Shown: piece after piece, positions 7,405-15,655 of the stretch
Layout of the letters: each line of letters opens with the position of its first letter
Position numbering within the stretch: position 1 is the stretch's first letter
Assembly: GCF_017312725.1 (NCBI RefSeq)
Contig: NZ_BOPO01000096.1
Coordinates: forward strand, 1-64,000
Length of the DNA: 64,000 bases
From: Actinocatenispora comari
GTDB lineage: Bacteria > Actinomycetota > Actinomycetes > Mycobacteriales > Micromonosporaceae
Direction: 5' to 3'
Position numbers and translations under genes: made by a program
The notes under the pieces: generated by a model
Database searches by the model: none
The model's input: only the letters and a program-made list of their open reading frames with translations
Told to the model about the DNA's origin: nothing

Positions 7405-8679
7405 GTGGGATGGGTGATGAAGACTCCGGCGGGATCGTTCCGCGCCAACTGGCGGGACCCGTCGGGCAAGGAGCGATCGAGAACGTTCAAGGCCGAGGAT
7501 GCCGCGTACGCGCACATCGACAAGATGGAGTCGACGAAGACCCGCGGCAGCTACGTGGACGACCGGGCGCGGAAGGTCCGGTTCCGCGATCACACGGTTC
7601 GGTGGTTGAAGGGGCGCCACGTCGAGGCGCGTACCGACGAGCGCACGATGTCGTTGCTGCGCACGCACATCATCCCGAAGTGGGGTGGCTGGCGGCTGGG
7701 CAGCATCGATCACCTGGAGGTACAGGGCTGGGTGACCGAGCTCGGTCGCACGCTGGCGCCGGCAACGGTGGCGAAGTGCTTCGGGTTGGTCTCGTCCATC
7801 CTTGCCGCCGCCGTACGCTCGCGCATCCTCGACGTGAATCCCGCCGACGGCGTCGTCCTACCGAAGACTCGCAGCGGGCGTCGTGCGGTGGCGCTGACCC
7901 GCGCGCAGGTGTTCGGGCAGATCCTTCCGGCAATCGCCAGTCCGCATCACCGCATCCTCGTCTGGCTCGCTGCCGGTGCGGGTCTGCGCTGGGGCGAGTG
8001 TGCGGGGATGCCCTGGGGTGCCGTGGATCTGGACCGTGGCGTCCTGCACGTGGCTCAGGTCGCCGTGGAGACGTCGCACACCGTCGAGCTACGTCCGTAC
8101 CCCAAGACGGAGGCTGGGCGCCGTACGGTCCCGATGGGCGCCGGCCTGTCGGCCATCCTGCGCGAGTACCGGGAGATGACCGGCAATCCGTCGGACCGTG
8201 ACCTCGTCGTGTTGAGTCGCGTCGGCCGCCCGATGCGCCGGGCGAACTTCCGCAAGCGGGTGTGGCGTCCGGCGCTCGTCCGCGCTGGACTCCTCGGCGA
8301 GGTACACGAGGCGGCAGAGGGTCGTTGGCGCGGCGCGTGGCCTACAGCCGACGGCATCGAGCGGACGGCGACGTTCGGCAGCGAGCATCAGGCCGTCACC
8401 CACGTTGCGCTGCATGCAGCCGGCGGCCCGCGCTTCCACGACCTGCGCCACTCGTACGCGACGTGGTTGGTGAGCGACGGGCTCCCCATCAACGACGTAC
8501 AGCGGGCGATGGGACACACCCGCGGGTCGACCACGCTCAACCTGTACACGCACCCGTCGGCGGGCTTCGAGGAGCGCATTCGGCGGTCCATCGACGGCGA
8601 GTCTGCTGACTTTTTGCTGACTTTTGGGTCCGACGACCCGGACGATGACGGCACGGCCGGGGTCCCACTCCCGGCCTGA
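7405..8679 (+). CDS. int: tyrosine site-specific integrase
   Basis: A 424-residue phage-type integrase. The N-terminal arm-binding domain (PAGSFRANWRDPSGKERSRT) is followed by a SAM-like core-binding domain and the catalytic domain. The catalytic residues are R195 (GLRWGE), H345 and R348 (FHDLRHSYA), H371 (MGHTRG) and Y381 (LNLYTH). GTG at 7405 is chosen because GGGAGG lies 10 bases upstream; GTG 7414 and ATG 7417 are alternatives. A strong hairpin follows. The gene should mark the attR side of the element. Confidence 0.9.
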   Translation: MGWVMKTPAGSFRANWRDPSGKERSRTFKAEDAAYAHIDKMESTKTRGSYVDDRARKVRFRDHTVRWLKGRHVEARTDERTMSLLRTHIIPKWGGWRLGSIDHLEVQGWVTELGRTLAPATVAKCFGLVSSILAAAVRSRILDVNPADGVVLPKTRSGRRAVALTRAQVFGQILPAIASPHHRILVWLAAGAGLRWGECAGMPWGAVDLDRGVLHVAQVAVETSHTVELRPYPKTEAGRRTVPMGAGLSAILREYREMTGNPSDRDLVVLSRVGRPMRRANFRKRVWRPALVRAGLLGEVHEAAEGRWRGAWPTADGIERTATFGSEHQAVTHVALHAAGGPRFHDLRHSYATWLVSDGLPINDVQRAMGHTRGSTTLNLYTHPSAGFEERIRRSIDGESADFLLTFGSDDPDDDGTAGVPLPA

Positions 8680-8723
8680 CCTGCGCAGACGTCCAATCGA
8701 AAAACGTCCGGGAATAGGGACGA

Positions 8724-8746
8724 CCCCCGCCGGGGGGTGGCGGGGG
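8724..8746 (+). terminator. hairpin after the integrase gene
   Basis: CCCCCGCC (8724-8731) pairs with GGCGGGGG (8739-8746) across a seven-base G-rich loop, 45 bases after the integrase stop. There is no T-run, as is usual for GC-rich actinomycete terminators. Confidence 0.6.
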
Positions 8747-9034
8747 CCGTCAGGGGGGCCGGCTCCGGGGGGGTCGAGCCGGGCCCGCTCAGCGGTCACG
8801 GGGGGTGCAACCGCCGAGAGTGTGGTTGCGAGCCGGAAGCGCCCGCCCCGGCCCGCACGTACCTACTCGTAAGGATGCCCGAGATCGAGGCGCGACGTCG
8901 AGTAGTAGCAGGAATCCGGCGCACGTACCTCCACCTTCAGGGTGCAACCGTTCGGCCACTCGGCGCCGCCCACCGACCGGGACACGAACCGACCGGCCGA
9001 GCGGAGTGTCGGTGGTGATGAATACACTCGGCCC
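8747..9034. other. non-coding stretch where attR would be expected
   Basis: Between the integrase hairpin and the HAD gene I find no convincing gene and no tRNA. Two ten-base words each occur twice: GGTGCAACCG (8804-8813 and 8941-8950) and GCACGTACCT (8855-8864 and 8921-8930). CTACTCG (8863-8869) also has an inverted partner CGAGTAG (8899-8905). These could be integrase or excisionase arm sites or chance. Comparison with the left end of the element would decide. Confidence 0.35.
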
Positions 9035-9874
9035 GTGGGCTCGGGCGCCGCTTTCTTCGATCTCGACCGGACAGTGATCGCGACGTCGAGCGCTTTGGCA
9101 TTCGCGCGGCCGTTCTACCGCGACGGCTTGTTGAACCGCCGCGACGTGGTCGCCAGCGGGTACGCGCAGGCGGTGTACAAGTTGGCCGGCGCGGGTGACG
9201 AGCAGATGGCGAGAATCCGCGACCAGCTGGCCACCATGAGCCGCGGCTGGCCCGTTGACCAGGTAAGACGGATCGTCGCTGGCACCATCGACGAGTTGAT
9301 CGCGCCGTACGTGTACGCCGAGGCGCTGGTGTTGATCGAGCAGCACCGGGCGGCCGGGCGTGACATTGTGCTCGTCTCGTCCTCCGGCGAGGAGATGGTC
9401 CGACCGATTGCGCGATTGGTTGGTGCCGACGATGTGATCGCCACCCGGATGGCGATCCGGGACGGCCGGTTCACCGGCGAGGTCGACTTCTATGCCGCTG
9501 GGGAGAGCAAAGCGGTGGCGGTGCGGGAATTGGCGACCCGAAACGGCTACGATCTTGCGACCTGTTACGCCTACTCCGATTCCGTGAGCGATGTTCCGCT
9601 CCTGTCAACTGTCGGATATCCGACAGCTGTCAACGCGGATCGTGGACTGCGTCGCGTGGCCCGGGAGCGCGAGTGGCCGGTGTTGACCTTCCGGAATCCC
9701 GTTCCGACCCCGCTGACCCGCATCCGGTACGTGCTGAGCCGCCCGCCCGGCGGCCCCCTGGTGCCGATGGCCGTCCTCGTCACCGCGAGCGCCGCCGTCA
9801 CCGCCGCGATCTGGTACACGCGGCGCCGCCGCCCGGCTGCCCGTGCCCTGCCGGCGCCGCCGCCCGGTCCCTGA
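9035..9874 (+). CDS. HAD-IB family phosphatase with C-terminal membrane anchor
   Basis: A 279-residue protein. The nucleophile motif FFDLDRTVI lies at the very N-terminus, motif II is VLVSSSGEE and motif III/IV is CYAYSDSVSDVPLL, as in SerB-like HAD-IB enzymes. One hydrophobic segment near the end (PMAVLVTASAAVTAAIWY) followed by RRRR suggests a tail anchor. GTG at 9035 is chosen because it leaves a normal HAD start; the open frame extends upstream without similarity. The substrate is unknown. A paralogue with the same layout lies at 39242-40159. Confidence 0.8.
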   Translation: MGSGAAFFDLDRTVIATSSALAFARPFYRDGLLNRRDVVASGYAQAVYKLAGAGDEQMARIRDQLATMSRGWPVDQVRRIVAGTIDELIAPYVYAEALVLIEQHRAAGRDIVLVSSSGEEMVRPIARLVGADDVIATRMAIRDGRFTGEVDFYAAGESKAVAVRELATRNGYDLATCYAYSDSVSDVPLLSTVGYPTAVNADRGLRRVAREREWPVLTFRNPVPTPLTRIRYVLSRPPGGPLVPMAVLVTASAAVTAAIWYTRRRRPAARALPAPPPGP

Positions 9875-9912
9875 GTCCCGCACCAGGTCTGCGACACGCA
9901 GGGCCCCGGGGT

Positions 9913-9941
9913 GGGGTCGGCACGCCGAACGCACCGACCCC
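9913..9941. terminator. hairpin between convergent HAD gene and siderophore operon
   Basis: GGGGTCGG (9913-9920) pairs with CCGACCCC (9934-9941) with a 13-base loop. It lies between two genes that end towards each other and can serve as a terminator for both. Confidence 0.5.
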
Positions 9942-10010
9942 GCCCGTCGGTCGCCACGATCACTGTGCTGGCCCGGAGAGCGACGACGCCGGGCCGAGCA
10001 CAGGCGACGG

Positions 10011-11759
10011 TCAGGATTCCCCGTCGTACAAGGGATTCGGCACCTCGCCGGAGGCGCCGATGGCGTGCCGCAGCGGCCGGTCGGCGTAGCCGGTGACGAG
10101 CAGCCGGTCGGCGTTGAGCCGGTAGCGCGGGAACGTCGGCCCGAGCAGCGGGTACTCGTCGAAGCGGGCGGCGAGTTCCGGGATCTCGCGCTGCACCGAC
10201 CGGACCACCTCGCGGACGATCGACCAGAACCGCGCCTCCGGTACGTCGAGCTGGTCGGCGCACAACGGTGCCAGGTAACGGAAGTGGCCGATCAGCACGC
10301 TGTCCACCACGTGCTGGGCGATCAGCTTCGGCGCCTTGCGCGGCACGATGCCGGCCGGTTCGGGCAGCCGCTCCGGTACCACCGTGTCGGACAGCTCCAG
10401 GTCGTCGACGAGGTCCTTGAGCAGCAGCCGGCGCGGCAGCTCGTCCGGGTCGAACGTGACGAGCGCGTTCTGTCCGTGCGGGTTGACGGTCAGCCCGTAC
10501 CGGTAGAGCAGGTGGAGCAGCGGCCGCAGCACCGTACGAACCAGCGCCGTCAGCCACTCGGCGGGCGCCCGGCCGGAGACCGAGACCAGTTCCGCCAGCA
10601 GCGATCGGCCCGCACCGTCCACATGCAACAGTGCCGCGAGCGACCGGGCGCGTTCACCGTCCGCGAGGGTCGGAGTGACCGGCTCGCGCCAGATGCAGCC
10701 CAGCGTCTCCAGCTGCCGGTACGGCACCCCGTCCACCTCGGACAGGTACGGGTGGCGCACGGTCACCGAGGCGACCTCGCCGAGCAGTACGGTGCCGGTC
10801 AGGAACTCGTCGGCCGCCACCAGTCCTTGCACCCACGCGGTGAGCACCGGCGCACCGGCGGTGCAGTGCGGTGGGATCCCGCGCCACACCGAGGTGTTCA
10901 GGATCGACACCGGCAGCTTCACGTCGTACCGGCGGCGGTCGCCCAGGTTCGTCATGGTCCGGATCGACTGCTGCGCGAGGTACCGGTCCGGTGAGTCGCC
11001 GAGCGCCACGATGCGGCGCTGCGCGATCTCCCCCGCGTACCCGATCGAGAGGACCCGGTCCCACTGCCACGGATGCACCGGCAGCCACACGTACGCGTCC
11101 GGGTCGAGCCCGGCGTCGCGCAGTCCGGCGGCGAACCGCGCCTCGGTGGCCGCGCCGAGTTCGGACCTGCGTACCGCGTGTTCGGACAGGCCGGGGGTGC
11201 CGGCGAAGGTGGCGAGTCCGCGGTGGACGGCCACCCAGCGCAGCCGCAGCGACCGCCGGGACTCCGGCGCGTACCGGCGCAGATCGGTTGCACCGAAACC
11301 GATCCGACCCTTGTTCGCCACCAGCCACGGGTGCCCGGCGAGGTGGCCCTCCAGTTCGGCGTGGTCCAGGGTGCGCAGCTTGGCGACCGGCAGGTCGTCC
11401 GCGCTCGCGTCGGCGGCCAGGGTCGCGGACAGCTCACCGAGGTACCCGGCGAGCGTCGCCGCGTCGACGCCCATCGTCGGTGCCGCGTCCACGGCGAGCC
11501 GCTGCACGTCCCAGGCCGGTGCGCCGCCGCGGTTGCCGAGCAGACCCGGCGCGTACCGCAGGATCGAGCCCGGGTCGACGCGCAGCGCGCCGAAGGCACC
11601 GGGCCGGGCGGCGAACTCGTACCCGATGTCACCGGCCAGCTCGATCCGGTACGCCCCGGCGCTGGTCTCGGTCGGCGTCAGCAGGCCCTCGTAGCACCAC
11701 TCGCCCAGCGCCTTCGCGGCGAGCCTGCGGTTCGCCGCGCGCCAGCGCTCGCCGTTCAC
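10011..11759 (-). CDS. NIS siderophore synthetase, IucA/IucC family (second condensation, IucC/RhbF-like)
   Basis: A protein of about 582 residues that joins an amine or hydroxylamine to a carboxylate using ATP. Family motifs are LPVHPWQWDR, the nucleotide-binding segment SIRTMTNLGDRRRYDVKLP, SILNTSVWRGIPPH, and the conserved NPHGQNALVTF; the C-terminus carries the ferric reductase-like FhuF region typical of these enzymes. It is last in the five-gene operon. GTG 11759 is chosen because it overlaps the stop of a mini-gene (GTGA); an in-frame GTG at 11822 would add 21 residues encoded by a duplicated stretch and resembling no family member. Confidence 0.85.
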   Translation of the reverse strand: MNGERWRAANRRLAAKALGEWCYEGLLTPTETSAGAYRIELAGDIGYEFAARPGAFGALRVDPGSILRYAPGLLGNRGGAPAWDVQRLAVDAAPTMGVDAATLAGYLGELSATLAADASADDLPVAKLRTLDHAELEGHLAGHPWLVANKGRIGFGATDLRRYAPESRRSLRLRWVAVHRGLATFAGTPGLSEHAVRRSELGAATEARFAAGLRDAGLDPDAYVWLPVHPWQWDRVLSIGYAGEIAQRRIVALGDSPDRYLAQQSIRTMTNLGDRRRYDVKLPVSILNTSVWRGIPPHCTAGAPVLTAWVQGLVAADEFLTGTVLLGEVASVTVRHPYLSEVDGVPYRQLETLGCIWREPVTPTLADGERARSLAALLHVDGAGRSLLAELVSVSGRAPAEWLTALVRTVLRPLLHLLYRYGLTVNPHGQNALVTFDPDELPRRLLLKDLVDDLELSDTVVPERLPEPAGIVPRKAPKLIAQHVVDSVLIGHFRYLAPLCADQLDVPEARFWSIVREVVRSVQREIPELAARFDEYPLLGPTFPRYRLNADRLLVTGYADRPLRHAIGASGEVPNPLYDGES

Positions 11760-11849
11760 CGAACACCGCCGTACGTCGGGAACGCGGTCCGCTCGCGCCA
11801 GCGCTGGCCGTTCACCGGACACCGCCGAAGGTCTGGAACGCGGTCCGCT
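11741..11849. repeat. 56-bp imperfect tandem duplication at the monooxygenase/NIS junction
   Basis: Bases 11741-11793 and 11797-11849 match at 48 of 53 positions by my alignment, offset 56 bases. The unit covers the last codons of the monooxygenase gene and the start of the NIS gene. Because 56 is not a multiple of three, the second copy of the monooxygenase tail is read in another frame, which creates the mini-gene at 11756-11815. Confidence 0.85.
11756..11815 (-). CDS. 19-residue mini-gene bridging monooxygenase and NIS synthetase
   Basis: A GTG overlapping the monooxygenase stop (GTGA) opens a frame VNGQRWRERTAFPTYGGVR and then a TGA that itself overlaps the next GTG, the start of the NIS synthetase. 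The peptide is a re-read copy of the monooxygenase C-terminus (RTAFQTFGGVR) produced by the 56-bp duplication. It has no obvious function of its own but may pass ribosomes from one gene to the next. Translation is inferred only from the two overlaps. Confidence 0.4.
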   Translation of the reverse strand: MNGQRWRERTAFPTYGGVR

Positions 11850-13107
11850 TCGGCAGCCGGAACGCCTCCCGGCCGGTGATCGCGTTCAGGATCGTCGCCG
11901 ACCGGTACGCGCCGATGCCGAGATCGGGTGCCGCGGCGCCGTGCGTGTGCAGCTCCGCGTTCTGCACGTACAGCCCGCCGGACACCGTTGGGGCGGTATG
12001 GATCCGGTGCTGGGCGTCGATGCGGTAGCGACCCTGCTCGTCCCAGTCGATCAGCTCCCGCACCGGGTCGAGCAGCGCCGGCACCTCGGCCGCGTACCCG
12101 GTCGCGGCGACGACCGCGTCGACCGCGAGCGTCCCGGTGCTGCCGGTGTCGGCGTGCGTGCAGCACAGCTCGACACCGTCGCCGGCCCTGGTCGCGTCCC
12201 GGACCGCGGTCGCCGGGTACAACCGGACCGGCGGCAGCGTGTCGTCCAGCAGCCGGTGGTAGAGCTCGGCGTGGATCGCGTCGATGGTCTCGCTGTCGAT
12301 CCCCTTGTATAACTGCCACTGCGCGCCGATCAACCGGTCCCGTACCGCGGGTTCCAGCCGGTGGAAGTAGTGCATGTACTCCGGGGTGGTGTACTCCAGC
12401 ACCAGCTTGGTGTAGTCCAGCGGCGCGAACCCGGCGGTACGGGTCAGCCAGCTCACCGCCCACCCGCGCTCGGGCTGCCGGCGCAGCAGGTCGAGGAACA
12501 CCTCGGCACCGGACTGCCCGGAGCCGACCACCGCGACGTGCCGCACCTCCTCGCGCCAACAGTCCACGTACGACAGGTAGGACGCGGAGTGGATCACCCG
12601 GTCGCCGCGGATCTCCCGCAGCGGCGCCGGCAGTACCGGCCGGGTGCCGACGCCGAGCACCACGTGCCGGGCCTCGACCGTCCGTTCGCCGGCGGAGTCA
12701 CGCAACCGCACCGTCCACAGCAGACGGTCCGGGCGCCACTCCAGCGCGGTCACCGTGACACCGAAGTGGGTGGACGGCAGCCGCTCCGCCGCCCAGCCGC
12801 AGTAGTCGGCGTACTCGCGGCGCGGCAGGTGGAACCGTTCGGCCACGAAGAACTGGTACATCCGGTCCCGGTCGGCCAGGTAGTTCAGGAACGACCACCG
12901 GCTCGTCGGCCGCACCAGGCTGACCAGGTCGGCGAGGAAGCTGACCTGCACCGTGGCCCAGTCGAACAGCACCCCGGGATGCCAGTCGAACCGCGGCTTC
13001 GCGTCGTACGCCGCGAACCGCAGCTCGGGCACCTCGTCGGCGAGCGCCGCCAGCGCCAGGTTGAACGGCCCGATCCCGACCGCCACCACGTCCCACATCT
13101 CGTTCAC
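11812..13107 (-). CDS. diamine/amino acid N6-monooxygenase (IucD/RhbE/DesB family)
   Basis: A 431-residue flavoprotein that hydroxylates the terminal amine of a diamine, the first step towards a hydroxamate. The FAD motif GIGPFNLALAALADE lies at the N-terminus, the NADPH motif VVGSGQSGAEVFLDLL mid-protein, and ATGYAAEVP plus the substrate-binding DLGIGAYRSATI region near the end. GTG at 13107 overlaps the acyltransferase stop (GTGA). Whether the substrate is cadaverine or diaminopropane cannot be read from the sequence. The last codons are duplicated downstream. Confidence 0.9.
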   Translation of the reverse strand: MNEMWDVVAVGIGPFNLALAALADEVPELRFAAYDAKPRFDWHPGVLFDWATVQVSFLADLVSLVRPTSRWSFLNYLADRDRMYQFFVAERFHLPRREYADYCGWAAERLPSTHFGVTVTALEWRPDRLLWTVRLRDSAGERTVEARHVVLGVGTRPVLPAPLREIRGDRVIHSASYLSYVDCWREEVRHVAVVGSGQSGAEVFLDLLRRQPERGWAVSWLTRTAGFAPLDYTKLVLEYTTPEYMHYFHRLEPAVRDRLIGAQWQLYKGIDSETIDAIHAELYHRLLDDTLPPVRLYPATAVRDATRAGDGVELCCTHADTGSTGTLAVDAVVAATGYAAEVPALLDPVRELIDWDEQGRYRIDAQHRIHTAPTVSGGLYVQNAELHTHGAAAPDLGIGAYRSATILNAITGREAFRLPKRTAFQTFGGVR

Positions 13108-13901
13108 GCCGCACTTCCTTCCCGGTCGGCGCCCGCCATTCCGTCGTACGAGGTTCGATCCGCGCCGGCTGTCCGGAGTTCGGCCGGTCGCTCGGCGACC
13201 AGCAGCGCCGCGGTCTTGTCCGGCAGTTCGATCTCGCCGCGGTGCGCGAACCCGGCACGCAGAAACGCCCGTACCGAGGCGGCGTTGCGCACGTCGGGTT
13301 CGGCGACCACCCTGGCGCACTCCGGATCGGTGCCGAACAGGCCGTCGCGGACCGCGCCGAGCAGCGTGCGGCCGAGCCCGCGTCCGGTCAGCGCCGGCTC
13401 CCCGATCAGCACGTGCACCCCGAGATCGGTCGGCTCGGCCGGGTACGCGGCACCGACCGGTTCGGCCACCGCCCGGTAGATCTCCCAGTACGACACGGGT
13501 ACGCCGGCGACCAGTCCGAGCATCGGCCGGGACACCGGCCCGGCGAGCAGGTCGGTGAGGTAGCCGCGCAGCCGGTCGGCCGGCCAGTCCTGCCGCCAGA
13601 AGCGGGCCACGTGCGGCCGGTTCATCCAGTCGTGGACCAGCCCCAGGTCGTCGTCGACCCGAACCGGCCGCAGGGTCAGGATGCCGCGCCCGGTCGGTAC
13701 CGAGAACCCCTCCGGCAGTCGTCGCCCGACGTGGTGCCGCGCCGCAGCCGCCGCTCCGCCCACCGCGCTCGTGGTGCCCACCGCGCTCGTGGTGCTCACC
13801 GCGTCTCCCTCCGCGCTCGTGGGGCGCACCGCGCCTCCGACAGCGGTCGTGGTACTCGGCGCGGCCTCGGCCACGCTCGGTGCGTTGTCGACGGCGTTCA
13901 T
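13104..13901 (-). CDS. siderophore acyltransferase, GNAT fold (IucB/RhbD/DesC-like)
   Basis: A 265-residue protein; the catalytic domain begins near residue 70. DDLGLVHDWMNRPHVARFWR is the signature of the AlcB/IucB family, which transfers acetyl or another acyl group to the hydroxylamine made by the monooxygenase; LTGRGLGRTLL is the acetyl-CoA-binding turn. The first 55 residues are an Ala/Thr/Ser-rich stretch with repeats of TSAVG and VGGA, not typical of the family. ATG at 13901 overlaps the preceding stop (ATGA). Confidence 0.85.
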   Translation of the reverse strand: MNAVDNAPSVAEAAPSTTTAVGGAVRPTSAEGDAVSTTSAVGTTSAVGGAAAAARHHVGRRLPEGFSVPTGRGILTLRPVRVDDDLGLVHDWMNRPHVARFWRQDWPADRLRGYLTDLLAGPVSRPMLGLVAGVPVSYWEIYRAVAEPVGAAYPAEPTDLGVHVLIGEPALTGRGLGRTLLGAVRDGLFGTDPECARVVAEPDVRNAASVRAFLRAGFAHRGEIELPDKTAALLVAERPAELRTAGADRTSYDGMAGADREGSAA

Positions 13902-15655
13902 CGGGCCTCCCGCAGCGGGTTCGGTACGGTCAGGTAGACCGACTGGCGGTCCACCGGCGCGAGCACCTCGTCGATACCGGCCAGCCGGGTGGCGAGGTTC
14001 GCCTTGCGCGGCAACCGGTCCGCGGTCAGCCACCGGTGGACCAGGCCGCTGCTGGTGTCGTGGCCGCGGGCCACGATCGCGCGCAGCCCGTCGCGCAGCG
14101 CGCCGAGCAGGTCGCGCTCGTCCGCGACACCGGCCGCACCCAGCGCGGACACCGGTGCGAGCGCCTGGTTGAACAGCAGGTAGTAGGTGAGCCGATCGTC
14201 CACTATGGAGTCTTCGGTCACCGCCAGGGTGGACTCCGCCGCGCCGGTGGTCGCGAGGACCGCCGGCAGCGCCGAGGTGGCCAGGTAGTAGCCCTGGTTG
14301 TCGCGATACCAGCCGGTGTCGGGCCAGCCGTCGGCGTCCAGCAGCACCAGCGTGTTCTGCTGGTGCGCCTCCAGCCCGATCCCGGTCGTCGCGTACAGCA
14401 GCACCATCGGAGCGAGCACCCGATCCACGTACCGGCGGACCCACTCGGCGGCGACGGCTTCCGGGCGCCCGCCCGCGGCGAGTCGGCGCACCAGCCGTAC
14501 CACCGTGGCGTCCCGGACGCCGGGCTGCGGTGCGACGAGCCCCGCCAGTACCCGGGCGGCAGACAGCCCGGGCGGCGCCTCCCGTACCGACACGTCCAGC
14601 TGCGTCGGCGTGCCGTCCGGGTGCTGCACGCTCGCGTACGCCGGGTCCGCCACGATCCGGAACCTCGGGTACGCGGCGGCGACCGGCGCGGCGATCCCGG
14701 CCGCCAGCAACCGCTGCACCTCCAGCCCGCGGACCAGCTCGGTCGGCGTGTTCTCCCGGCGCGAGTTGGTGATCCGCAGCCCCAGCGACAGCTTCAGCAT
14801 CACCGGATGCCCCGGCCGGTACACGGTGCGCAGCGACGAGGTCGGATACCAGTCCGGCCCGGCCGGCCCCAACGGCTCGATCCGCCCACCCTCGACCAGC
14901 TCGCGGAACCCCTTGCGGCGCAACAGGTCTGCGGCTTGCCAGGGGTGTGCCGGCAGTACCGGTCGGTGCTGCCCGGCGGGCGCCCCGAGCAGTTCGGGCA
15001 GCGGCACCGACAGCGCGGGATGGTCCACCGATCCGGTCCGAACCAGTTCCGGGTCGACGGCGAACCAGTGCAGCGGGAACCGGCCGCGCAGCTCCGGCGC
15101 GTACCGCGCGTCCTCGTCCGGGCCGATGCCGTCCCGGCTCTTCGCCGCCGGATGCAGCAGGTGCCCGAGCAGCAGATCCTGCTCCGCAGCAAGGAACCCG
15201 TCCACCGGCGCCCCACTCACCGTCGATGCGCCGCGCTCCGTCGACGTTCCGTTCTCCCTCGGCGTGCCGCTCGCCAGCGACGCGTCGTCAGCCGTCGGCG
15301 ACGGCTCCGCGGCGCGCTCGCGGAGGTACCGGCCGATCCGGCCCGCGCTGTCCGCGACCCGCGCCACCAGGTCGGTGTCGCCGCCGGTCAGCAACGCCGC
15401 CAGGGCCGTCGCCGAGCCGATCTCTCCGTCTACCGTGGACACTGCGCCGAAGCCGTGCAGCCCGGTGACGGACCGGTACCGGACCTCGGCGGTGACCGTG
15501 CCGCCGTCGGGCAGCCACAGCCGCAGCGGGCCACGTTCGGGCACCGGTACCGCGTGGTCGAGCACGAAGCAACGCAGCAGCGCCTCGATCGCGGCCTGCT
15601 CCCCCGCGCTCACCGCAGCGTCGACCGGGACGGCGGCTGTGTCGAGCGTCGTCAC
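13898..15655 (-). CDS. NIS siderophore synthetase, IucA/IucC family (first condensation, IucA/RhbC-like)
   Basis: A 585-residue ATP-dependent synthetase. Motifs are LPAHPWQAADLLRRKG, SSLRTVYRPGHPVMLKLSLG, ITNSRREN and GLEAHQQNTLVLLD. It starts at GTG 15655, which overlaps the decarboxylase stop (GTGA). Around residues 115-150 lies a low-complexity insert rich in Ser, Thr and Gly (GTSTERGASTVSGAP) that breaks the domain between two conserved blocks. Being the first of two synthetases in the operon suggests it attaches the first arm to citrate, as IucA and RhbC do; that order is inferred. Confidence 0.85.
   Translation of the reverse strand: MTTLDTAAVPVDAAVSAGEQAAIEALLRCFVLDHAVPVPERGPLRLWLPDGGTVTAEVRYRSVTGLHGFGAVSTVDGEIGSATALAALLTGGDTDLVARVADSAGRIGRYLRERAAEPSPTADDASLASGTPRENGTSTERGASTVSGAPVDGFLAAEQDLLLGHLLHPAAKSRDGIGPDEDARYAPELRGRFPLHWFAVDPELVRTGSVDHPALSVPLPELLGAPAGQHRPVLPAHPWQAADLLRRKGFRELVEGGRIEPLGPAGPDWYPTSSLRTVYRPGHPVMLKLSLGLRITNSRRENTPTELVRGLEVQRLLAAGIAAPVAAAYPRFRIVADPAYASVQHPDGTPTQLDVSVREAPPGLSAARVLAGLVAPQPGVRDATVVRLVRRLAAGGRPEAVAAEWVRRYVDRVLAPMVLLYATTGIGLEAHQQNTLVLLDADGWPDTGWYRDNQGYYLATSALPAVLATTGAAESTLAVTEDSIVDDRLTYYLLFNQALAPVSALGAAGVADERDLLGALRDGLRAIVARGHDTSSGLVHRWLTADRLPRKANLATRLAGIDEVLAPVDRQSVYLTVPNPLREAR

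Larger units (their letters stand above)
1806..8679 (+). mobile_element. pSAM2-like integrative and conjugative element (AICE), core gene block
   Basis: Eight genes in one direction, mostly overlapping or nearly so, give the classic AICE set: Pra-like activator, zinc-ribbon protein, FtsK/SpoIIIE-type Tra, small protein, DUF2637 membrane protein, RepSA, Xis and tyrosine integrase. The integrase at the right edge implies attR close after 8679. No tRNA gene or recognisable att core was found there, and attL was not found either, so the span given is only the gene block, not the element boundaries. Confidence 0.8.

Noticed and set aside
8747-9034. A tRNA gene as attachment site after the integrase
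   Set aside because: No cloverleaf, T-loop (GGTTCGAAT-like) or CCA-proximal sequence could be found on either strand.
11760-11822. GTG 11822 as start of the second NIS synthetase
   Set aside because: The 21 extra residues come from the duplicated stretch read out of its original frame; GTG 11759 follows the GTGA pattern of the operon. Kept as an alternative only.
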